From an uncultured Armatimonadota bacterium (GTDB lineage Bacteria > Armatimonadota > Armatimonadia > Armatimonadales > Armatimonadaceae), in the NCBI GenBank assembly GCA_903915615.1, contig CAIWTR010000238.1, positions 1-12,230 on the forward strand: 12,230 nt of DNA, written 5' to 3'. Under the pieces are notes generated by a model. The model was not told where the DNA came from, did not search any database, and saw nothing but the letters and a program-made list of their open reading frames with translations. A program made the position numbers and the translations under genes. Positions 6,915 to 12,230 of this stretch are shown here, piece by piece; position 1 is the stretch's first letter, and every line of letters starts with the position of its first letter.

Positions 6915-8102
6915 ATGACTTTGGACAAACGGGATTTAGTCGTGGTTTCTGCCATCACTTTGGCAGGTCTGATCTTGCGAATTGTGTTCGTCTTCCTGAT
7001 GCACGCAGACCCACTGGTCTACGATTCGAAAATGTACCTCTTGGTCGCCGATGGAATCGTTAATGAAGCCCCGATCAGTTCATTTCCAAATGGGTATCCG
7101 CTTGTCATTGCGCTATTCCGCAGCTTCTTACCAACCGCGCAAACTGTAACGGCACTCCTTGGACTAAACATCGTCCTCTCGACAGCATGTATTCCGCTGA
7201 CTTATATCCTCGGGAAGCTTTGTAAGTTTGACCGATGGCTACCAATCGCTGCATGTTCACTGATCGCTGTCTATCCGCATCAGCTGCGGTACGCACAGCT
7301 AGTGATGACCGAGACAATCGCTACGTTTGTTCTTTTAGCCGCTATGGGTGGGGCACTGTGGGTATGGAATCATCGGGATAAGGCTCCTGGTTCGCTCTTG
7401 CCTCTTTGCCTTGGAATCGGTCTGTTGTTTCACATGACGGGAGCGATCCGGCCTTCGCTGATGCTGATCGGCTTGCTGATACCAGTCGTTTTTGCGGTGT
7501 TATCACGCACCATCAAGCTGCCTTTGTTCATCGTAAGTGGATTTTTGTTGGGCGCAGGCCTACTTTTTGTTGTTGAAAAATCACCCCTTGCACGACCGCC
7601 ACATGCATTTGGCAACAATCTGCTCATTTCGATCAATAGCGACAGCAATGGTACAGAATTTGTTGCCTATCCCGAGGCGCAGCAGAAGACGGCCGTAAAG
7701 ACCTACATTCAGTTTGCTCTCAAGAACCCAGCGCGGTTCCTTCGGCAGCGGGGAATATCTCTCTGGGAGTTATGGGGACCTAAATCGCTTACTGGCTATC
7801 GTCAGGAGCAGGAGACGGGTGTTGTCAAAGCGATTGTGCTGCTACGCACCATTTTTCTCCTTCTATTCATAGGTGGGCTTATCGTCTACCGACGGAAGCC
7901 AGAGCTTGCCCTCATTGGTATTCCATTGGTGGTCGTCACGGCTGTTCACGTCTTGACATTCAGTAATCATCGCTTTCTCGTGCCCATTGAGCCATATCTG
8001 TTCTTAGGTAGCTTCCTTGCCGTTGGAGCAATGATGATGTCCATAAAGCGTAAGGTCGCTGCACCTAGCAAAAGTCTCCCTGTTACATCGCCAGTGCGCT
8101 GA
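6915..8102 (+). CDS. Polytopic membrane glycosyltransferase, GT-C (PMT/ArnT-like) superfamily
   Basis: The protein has 395 residues and about nine to eleven hydrophobic segments, with clear ones near 8-29, 76-98, 108-120, 133-151, 160-175, 180-196, 203-220, 305-324, 330-348 and 358-376. GT-C enzymes move a sugar from a polyprenyl-phosphate donor to a lipid or protein on the outer face of the membrane. Supporting features are an acidic motif in the first extracytoplasmic loop (HADPLVYDSKMY, D32 and D37), PNGYP at 58-62, YPHQLRYAQLVMTET at 120-134, and a late HRFLVPIEPY (352-361), all typical in style and position of the PMT_2-type group. It is shorter than many relatives and lacks a large C-terminal soluble domain. 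Acceptor and donor cannot be told. The start ATG has only a weak AAAGATG upstream. It lies 46 nt after glnD and 62 nt before uvrB; neither neighbour suggests a shared pathway. Confidence 0.75.
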   Translation: MTLDKRDLVVVSAITLAGLILRIVFVFLMHADPLVYDSKMYLLVADGIVNEAPISSFPNGYPLVIALFRSFLPTAQTVTALLGLNIVLSTACIPLTYILGKLCKFDRWLPIAACSLIAVYPHQLRYAQLVMTETIATFVLLAAMGGALWVWNHRDKAPGSLLPLCLGIGLLFHMTGAIRPSLMLIGLLIPVVFAVLSRTIKLPLFIVSGFLLGAGLLFVVEKSPLARPPHAFGNNLLISINSDSNGTEFVAYPEAQQKTAVKTYIQFALKNPARFLRQRGISLWELWGPKSLTGYRQEQETGVVKAIVLLRTIFLLLFIGGLIVYRRKPELALIGIPLVVVTAVHVLTFSNHRFLVPIEPYLFLGSFLAVGAMMMSIKRKVAAPSKSLPVTSPVR

Positions 8103-8126
8103 ACCATCTATCAACACGGTTGCCAA

Positions 8127-8135
8127 TGCTAGAAT
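8127..8135 (+). promoter_or_regulatory. Possible extended -10 promoter of uvrB
   Basis: TGCTAGAAT is a TGN-extended -10 with five of six bases matching TATAAT, inside the 62-nt gap before uvrB. No convincing -35 is present. Transcription would begin near 8142, leaving a leader of about 23 nt. I saw no LexA-type box of the E. coli (CTG-N10-CAG) or Gram-positive (GAAC-N4-GTTC) form nearby. Confidence 0.45.
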
Positions 8136-8153
8136 AGGAGTTACTAAGTTCCT

Positions 8154-8158
8154 AGGAG
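8154..8158 (+). promoter_or_regulatory. Shine-Dalgarno deciding the uvrB TTG start
   Basis: AGGAG lies 6 nt before TTG 8165. Its spacing is ideal and it supports the rare TTG start, which also places the UvrB N-terminus where the family expects it. Confidence 0.8.
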
Positions 8159-8164
8159 ACAAGC

Positions 8165-10177
8165 TTGCCAGACCGACCGTTTCAAGTCGTATCGTCCTAC
8201 ACACCCGGGGGAGATCAGCCTACTGCAATCGACGGCCTTGTCGATGGTCTCAATTCCGGTTTTCGTTTTCAGACGCTACTCGGTGCAACGGGAACGGGAA
8301 AGACCTTTTCCATCGCAAACGTCATTGAACGCGTACAGCGTCCAACACTTGTAATTGCACATAACAAAACGCTTGCTGCGCAGCTATGTGGTGAATTCCG
8401 CGACTTCTTTCCAAACAATGCTGTCGAATACTTTGTCAGTTACTACGACTATTTTCAGCCAGAAGCTTACATCGCCCAGACCGATACCTATATCGAGAAA
8501 GATATGTCGGTCAATGAGGAAATAGACCGATTACGTCACAGCGCCACGCAGTCGGTTCTCGAGCGCCGTGATGTCATTATTGTTGCATCTGTGTCGTGTA
8601 TCTATGGACTAGGTTCGCCGCAGGACTACAAGAACATGATTGTCTGGTTTAAACGGGGACAATCCTACGATCGCGATGAAGTCCTCAGGCGGCTGGTGAG
8701 CATACAGTTTTCACGTAATGACTTTGCTTTGACCCGTGGCACCTTTCGGGTACTAGGGGACACGCTCGAGATTCAACCAAAGGATGAGGAAGTTGTCATC
8801 CGGATCTCATTTGACTGGGATGATGTGCGTGCCATTTCCTTGATTGACCAGCTGACGGGTGAGACGTTGGAAGAGCGGGATGAGATAACAATCTTCCCGG
8901 CAAGCCACTTCGTCTCGGACCCGGAGCGTATGGAAGTTGCTCTGGCTGGCATCGAAGCCGAAATGCTGGAATCCGTACGACGCTTTAAGTCACAGGACAA
9001 GCTGATTGAGGCGCAGCGTATTGAACAACGGACACGCTTTGACCTCGAAATGATACGTGAGCTTGGCTACTGTTCGGGAGTTGAAAACTATTCACGTTGG
9101 TTTGATGGACGTGGACCCGGGACTGCACCAAACACGCTTCTGGATTACTTCCCGGATGATTTTCTGGTTGTTGTCGATGAGTCGCACCAGACATTGCCAC
9201 AGATTCATGCGATGTTCGCCGGTGATAAGCGACGTAAAGACACGCTGATTGAATATGGTTTCCGCCTTCCAAGCGCTGCCGATAATCGCCCTCTTCGCTA
9301 CCAGGAATGGGAGGAGACCATTGGACAGTGTGTCTTCGTCAGCGCAACGCCTGGTCCCTTTGAACGACAAAACTCGGAAAGAATTGTTGAACAGATCATC
9401 CGGCCTACAGGTCTTGTCGATCCTGAAATCATTCTAAAGCCATCTAAAGGTCAGATTGATGACCTTGTCGGGGAAATCCGACTTCGCACAGAGCGTGGTG
9501 AACGTGTGATTGTCACAACGCTCACCAAAAAGATGGCTGAGGACCTGACCGATTACCTGGTTGACCTTGCGATGAAAGTCCAATATCTCCACTCAGAGGT
9601 CCATACGCTGGAACGTACTGAGATCTTGCGTGACCTTCGTCTTGGTGTCTACGATGTGATTGTTGGTATCAACCTTTTACGTGAAGGTCTGGACCTTCCT
9701 GAGGTGTCGCTGGTTGCGATTCTCGATGCCGACAAAGAAGGGTTTCTACGGAGTGATACTGCGCTTATACAGACGATAGGACGTGCTGCACGAAATGTCG
9801 GTGGGCAGGTCATCATGTATGCCGATCGGATTACGGGCTCGATGGAGCGGGCGATGACGGAAACGCAGCGACGCCGGGAAAAGCAGCAAGCCCACAACAC
9901 GGTCAATGGCATCACACCATCTACCGTCATCAAGGCCGTGCGTCAGATTATTGAAAGCAAGAAAGTTGCTGAAGCCAAGACGCACTACAAAGCTAGCTCC
10001 ACAAAGCAACCTGAGAACATGTCCCTTGACCAGCTGATGTCAACATTGGTTGACATGGAAAAGGAAATGAAGCAAGCCGCACGCAGCTTGGACTTCGAGC
10101 ATGCAGCCATCATCCGGGATGAGCTCGCACGACTGAAAAAGTTAGTTCCTGCGGAGCAACGCCGCAAGTCGCCTTAG
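8165..10177 (+). CDS. uvrB: UvrABC excision nuclease subunit B
   Basis: UvrB takes damaged DNA from UvrA, checks the lesion with a beta-hairpin, and recruits UvrC for incision in nucleotide excision repair. The 670-residue product has the full family layout. Motifs are Walker A GATGTGKT (40-47), the beta-hairpin region starting YYDYFQPEAYI (93-103), DESH (338-341), SATPG (393-397), the helicase segment GINLLREGLDLPEVS (501-515), and the arginine-finger motif QTIGRAAR (536-543). A C-terminal UVR domain (about 623-658, LVDMEKEMKQAARSLDFEHA) should bind UvrC. It begins with TTG, supported by AGGAG six bases upstream and by the usual PFQVVSSYTPGGDQP start. No key residue looks lost. It follows the glycosyltransferase by 62 nt and converges with a small minus-strand gene. 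Confidence 0.98.
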   Translation: MPDRPFQVVSSYTPGGDQPTAIDGLVDGLNSGFRFQTLLGATGTGKTFSIANVIERVQRPTLVIAHNKTLAAQLCGEFRDFFPNNAVEYFVSYYDYFQPEAYIAQTDTYIEKDMSVNEEIDRLRHSATQSVLERRDVIIVASVSCIYGLGSPQDYKNMIVWFKRGQSYDRDEVLRRLVSIQFSRNDFALTRGTFRVLGDTLEIQPKDEEVVIRISFDWDDVRAISLIDQLTGETLEERDEITIFPASHFVSDPERMEVALAGIEAEMLESVRRFKSQDKLIEAQRIEQRTRFDLEMIRELGYCSGVENYSRWFDGRGPGTAPNTLLDYFPDDFLVVVDESHQTLPQIHAMFAGDKRRKDTLIEYGFRLPSAADNRPLRYQEWEETIGQCVFVSATPGPFERQNSERIVEQIIRPTGLVDPEIILKPSKGQIDDLVGEIRLRTERGERVIVTTLTKKMAEDLTDYLVDLAMKVQYLHSEVHTLERTEILRDLRLGVYDVIVGINLLREGLDLPEVSLVAILDADKEGFLRSDTALIQTIGRAARNVGGQVIMYADRITGSMERAMTETQRRREKQQAHNTVNGITPSTVIKAVRQIIESKKVAEAKTHYKASSTKQPENMSLDQLMSTLVDMEKEMKQAARSLDFEHAAIIRDELARLKKLVPAEQRRKSP

Positions 10178-10201
10178 GTGCTGGATTCGTTTATGCGTGA
10201 T

Positions 10202-10227
10202 GTCCGTGCAGTTCATGCACGTTGGAC
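10202..10227. repeat. Bulged hairpin just downstream of uvrB
   Basis: GTCC-GTGCA, a five-base loop (GTTCA), TGCAC, a GTT bulge and GGAC can fold into a 9-bp interrupted stem. It begins 24 nt after the uvrB stop. No U-run follows, so it is not a standard intrinsic terminator by itself; it may stabilise the uvrB 3' end. Confidence 0.45.
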
Positions 10228-10230
10228 AAC

Positions 10231-10270
10231 CCGCCTTGGTAACTCTGGTTTTTCGCCAAGCCAGAGGCGG
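10231..10270. terminator. Nested/crossing inverted repeats between convergent genes, possible bidirectional terminator
   Basis: Three pairings share 40 nt: outer CCGCCT/AGGCGG (10231-10236 with 10265-10270), CTTGG/CCAAG (10235-10239 with 10256-10260), and CTCTGG/CCAGAG (10243-10248 with 10261-10266). The last two cross, which is a pseudoknot arrangement, and the outer stem competes with both. The element sits between the ends of uvrB and the minus-strand gene ending at 10293. A TTTTT run lies in the loop, not after the stem. A transcription end is a reasonable role but is not shown. Confidence 0.4.
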
Positions 10271-10292
10271 AACATCAACCACATTCGTTGCT

Positions 10293-10817
10293 TCAGCGAC
10301 GTTTTACGGGGACCTTGCCGTTAACGACAAGATTAGGATGCTTGGTATCGAATGACTGCCTACCGCTCGTTGCGGTGCCAGCTAGATTTCCACCAGAGAC
10401 GCGCGTTAGCGTTCCATCCCATGTACTCTTTGGTTTCCAGTCGGGACGCTTATCCCAGCCGCCGACCTCACGTTCCCACGGTGTTGCTGTTGCAATACCT
10501 TGTCGTTTCCATGTCGCCTTATCGTTAATGTCTTCTGGCACATACTGACTAGAGCGCTTTGCACGATTCAGAGAAACCAAAGCGGTGGCCTTTGACTGCG
10601 CTGCAGCCGTATTGCTGCTAGATAAGCCTGATGACGCTGATGTTAGCGGAGTGGCACCATACTTTGGTTGCATCGCCGCACGGGCACGCTGCGCAGATGT
10701 CAACGATCTTGTTGTCCTGTATGTCGTTACATCCGTAGCGGGGCCAGATGTTGCTGGTGTCTGAGGGAGTGTTTGGACGAGAACAAACATTGCATAGAGC
10801 CATGACACAGAGTACAT
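10293..10817 (-). CDS. Small basic, probably exported protein of unknown function with regularly spaced tryptophans
   Basis: I do not recognise this 174-residue protein. Residues 5-16 are hydrophobic (SWLYAMFVLVQT), suggesting a short signal peptide or membrane anchor, followed by a Thr/Ser/Ala/Pro-rich stretch to about residue 90. Residues 103-133 hold five tryptophans (W103, W114, W121, W127, W133) spaced 11, 7, 6 and 6 residues apart, mostly next to Lys, Arg, Asp or Glu. The C-terminus is very basic (NGKVPVKRR). The gene looks real because AAAGGA lies 6 nt before the ATG and the composition is coherent. It stands alone, convergent with uvrB and divergent from the tRNA gene. The 226 nt upstream of it hold only the tRNA promoter and a weak possible -35/-10 pair (TTGCCT, 17 nt, TATTGT) near 10850-10890. 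Confidence 0.7.
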   Translation of the reverse strand: MYSVSWLYAMFVLVQTLPQTPATSGPATDVTTYRTTRSLTSAQRARAAMQPKYGATPLTSASSGLSSSNTAAAQSKATALVSLNRAKRSSQYVPEDINDKATWKRQGIATATPWEREVGGWDKRPDWKPKSTWDGTLTRVSGGNLAGTATSGRQSFDTKHPNLVVNGKVPVKRR

Positions 10818-10999
10818 ATTCCGTCCTTTCGACCAACCAGATAACCAAGATACTTAACAATATGATTATGTCGTGCATCAGGCAAATTCTGTATCCCGAT
10901 TAACACCGGGTTTAGACATCCCAGAACAGCAGTATCCATATAGATCTACAGAGAGGAGATCAATAGAGATTCGACAAAACGCTTTCAATCGTTCAATTA

Positions 11000-11017
11000 C
11001 GTAGATACTAGTCTACG
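11000..11017. repeat. Perfect 6-6-6 inverted repeat in the tRNA-Lys promoter
   Basis: CGTAGA (11000-11005) and TCTACG (11012-11017) are perfect inverted copies around TACTAG. The element covers the place where a -35 hexamer would sit for the TATAAT at 11026. It may be a regulator site or just a chance palindrome. Confidence 0.35.
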
Positions 11018-11022
11018 CTGAG

Positions 11023-11031
11023 TGGTATAAT
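11023..11031 (+). promoter_or_regulatory. Extended -10 promoter of the tRNA-Lys gene
   Basis: TGGTATAAT is a perfect TATAAT with an upstream TG. Transcription would begin near 11038, leaving about 6 nt of 5' leader before the mature tRNA. No good -35 is seen; the position is occupied by an inverted repeat. Confidence 0.65.
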
Positions 11032-11043
11032 CAGTCCGCTCAC

Positions 11044-11115
11044 GGGTTGGTAGCTCAGCGGTAGAGCAGTGCCCTTTTAAGGCATTGGTCCTGGGTTCGA
11101 GTCCCAGCCGACCCA
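11044..11115 (+). tRNA. tRNA-Lys (anticodon TTT)
   Basis: The 72-nt cloverleaf folds fully. The acceptor stem is GGGTTGG with CCGACCC (one G-T pair). The D arm is GCTC/GAGC around AGCGGTA. The anticodon stem is GTGCC/GGCAT with loop CTTTTAA and anticodon TTT at 11076-11078. The variable loop has 5 nt, and the T arm CTGGG/CCCAG carries TTCGAGT. The discriminator is A, as expected for lysine. The 3' CCA is not encoded (CAT follows). TTT reads AAA and AAG by wobble. It has its own promoter and terminator and is not in a tRNA cluster. No integrase or attachment-site duplication is seen at its 3' end. Confidence 0.97.
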
Positions 11116-11128
11116 CATGGCAAAAGGT

Positions 11129-11164
11129 AAGCCCTCTTTGGATGTTATCCATGGAGGGCTTTTC
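11129..11164. terminator. Strong intrinsic terminator shared by tRNA-Lys and the converging peptidase gene
   Basis: AAGCCCTC at 11129-11136 pairs with GAGGGCTT, and the stem continues through TGGAT/ATCCA to a 3-nt loop (GTT). This gives about 15 bp with one T-T mismatch and one G-T pair, followed by TTCTG; the last stem bases are also T, making TTTT. It lies 13 nt after the tRNA. On the minus strand it follows the peptidase stop codon by about 6 nt, with a short CCTTTTG beyond, so it can serve both convergent units. Confidence 0.85.
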
Positions 11165-11167
11165 TGA

Positions 11168-12230
11168 TTAAAGTACGACGGTTGTGTGTTTACAGCCGCC
11201 ACGTGTATGCTTCAGGTCAACCTTAACTGATGTTCCCGATGGCGCACTTATCGTCCATTCAGCAACAACCTTATAATCTGTGACATCGCCTGCATAGCCA
11301 GAGTTTGCGACACCTTTGAGGTGGTAGCCTTCGCACTGTCCAAGCTCGGTCCGTTGCTTACCTGTGATGTAACTGATATCCGAATCGGCGGTGAGCTCCA
11401 TCACAATTCCACGAACAACTTTCTTCGCAAGTGCCTGCTTTGAAACGTATGTCGGGAGAAATCCTACATTTTTGGCAATAGCCCGGATTTTGTAAGTTGT
11501 CCCAGACAGATGCGTCGTTTGCACTTCAAGCTCAAGTTCAGGAGTTATCAGTGCCTGCCAGATAACCCATTTGCTAAATCTCTGGATTTCATCGAAAAGG
11601 AATTCGGATGGTGGATTCCGGAAGGCGTAAAGCGTGTCCCATCCGCCGATTTCGATGTCACCCAGCTGTGGATGCGTAAACGGGACCCACGGAAGATACC
11701 CTTCACCCTTAAGGGCATCATCGCTCCACTTTAGAAGCTTGATGTCGTCGGACAGCTCATGGTTGCGGCCCCAGGTCGTAAACTTGAAGGCCCCTTGTTT
11801 TGTTGTTGCATCAAAACCCTCGGTGATGCCAGCTTGTCGATGAGGACTCCATATCTCGACCGTCCACGCATAGATTCCAAAATGGTCGTAGCACCAGTCA
11901 TCGAAGACGCCGGTGATCACTTCCTTTGGATGGTATTTGAAATCATGGAAGACGGAGATCGCAGGATAACCCGTTATCTCGGTACCTTTCTTTCCGATTT
12001 CCTGGAATGTCCAAAGGTCTTCGGCAGGCATACTGTCATCTGCGCTGGTGCCGTAGGGACGAAGGAGGACACCGGAATACGTATGAAATGTCAAAGCGTG
12101 GCAGATGTTTGGGTGCTTCGCGATGAAGTCGACCAGTGCCCGTGCCTCGGGTTCCGATGTCGGGTACGGACCCGCACCGTATTGCTCACTTTCACCACGC
12201 CAGTGCCCTGGGAAGTTTCTATTGAGATCA
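11168..12230 (-). CDS. M14-family zinc carboxypeptidase, N-terminus cut by the window edge
   Basis: The visible 353 residues start inside the catalytic domain. The frame is open to the right edge, so the TTG at 12094 is not the true start. The first residues, DLNRNFPGHW, hold the substrate-binding Asn-Arg pair of carboxypeptidase A (N144-R145 numbering), followed by YGAGPYPTSEPEARA. FHTYSG contains the third zinc ligand His (codon 12083-12085), and GIYAWTVEIW contains the catalytic Glu (codon 11855-11857). The HxxE zinc motif lies beyond the edge. About 228 residues follow the catalytic Glu: a segment with PFTHPQLGDIEIGGWD and RNPPSEFL, then a beta-rich domain (about 120 residues, LELEVQTTHLSGTTYKIRA onward) like the Ig/CARDB-type tails of secreted M14 enzymes. 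It is probably an exported metallopeptidase trimming C-terminal residues, but no signal peptide can be seen here. It ends just before the terminator shared with tRNA-Lys. Confidence 0.92.
   Translation of the reverse strand, partial: DLNRNFPGHWRGESEQYGAGPYPTSEPEARALVDFIAKHPNICHALTFHTYSGVLLRPYGTSADDSMPAEDLWTFQEIGKKGTEITGYPAISVFHDFKYHPKEVITGVFDDWCYDHFGIYAWTVEIWSPHRQAGITEGFDATTKQGAFKFTTWGRNHELSDDIKLLKWSDDALKGEGYLPWVPFTHPQLGDIEIGGWDTLYAFRNPPSEFLFDEIQRFSKWVIWQALITPELELEVQTTHLSGTTYKIRAIAKNVGFLPTYVSKQALAKKVVRGIVMELTADSDISYITGKQRTELGQCEGYHLKGVANSGYAGDVTDYKVVAEWTISAPSGTSVKVDLKHTRGGCKHTTVVL

Noticed and set aside
8103..8164. LexA/SOS box before uvrB
   Set aside because: Neither CTG-N10-CAG nor GAAC-N4-GTTC is present in the gap.
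10200..10232. Integron attC-like site (GTTGGAC matches GTTRRRY)
   Set aside because: The partner RYYYAAC box is missing and there is no integrase or cassette structure.
11168..12094. Complete peptidase gene starting at TTG 12094
   Set aside because: The frame stays open to the window edge and carries conserved M14 motifs (DLNRNF, SEPEARA) upstream of that TTG, so the gene is truncated rather than short.

Overview
This window is bacterial chromosomal DNA made mostly of housekeeping genes, with no phage, transposon, CRISPR or integrase signature. The organism cannot be named from the sequence alone. Moderate GC, GTG and TTG starts on conserved genes, a primase zinc finger of the form CFGAC (also seen in Chloroflexota-like lineages), and a glycine/methionine-rich exported protein point to a non-model, deep-branching phylum such as Armatimonadota or Chloroflexota. 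That placement is a low-confidence guess.

Left part, minus strand (transcribed right to left): an exported protein with a glycine/methionine-rich insert (4113-2998) is followed after 29 nt by the DNA primase gene dnaG (2968-1064). After a further 115 nt comes the 5' end of metH, cobalamin-dependent methionine synthase, which is cut by the left window edge.

Middle part, plus strand: a 124-nt divergent intergenic region separates the exported-protein gene from glnD (PII uridylyltransferase/uridylyl-removing enzyme, 4238-6868). Next come a polytopic GT-C-type membrane glycosyltransferase (6915-8102) and uvrB (8165-10177, TTG start with a good Shine-Dalgarno). The gaps are 46 and 62 nt, so the three may be partly cotranscribed, though uvrB seems to have its own extended -10 promoter.

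Right part: uvrB converges on a small minus-strand gene for an unrecognised, probably exported, tryptophan-spaced basic protein (10817-10293). The 115 nt between them hold nested and crossing inverted repeats. A plus-strand tRNA-Lys(TTT) with a consensus -10 follows. It ends at a strong hairpin shared with the converging minus-strand gene of an M14 zinc carboxypeptidase, whose N-terminus lies beyond the right edge.

Functionally this is a mixture: nitrogen-status signalling (GlnD), replication priming (DnaG), excision repair (UvrB), methionine synthesis (MetH), envelope glycosylation (GT-C) and extracellular proteolysis (M14). I see no clear new multi-gene system. The most unusual object is the exported protein at 2998-4113. 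It appears to be two copies of one small domain, with the first copy split by a roughly 150-residue insert of almost pure Gly/Met/Ala/Ser that contains a tandem 81-bp repeat.
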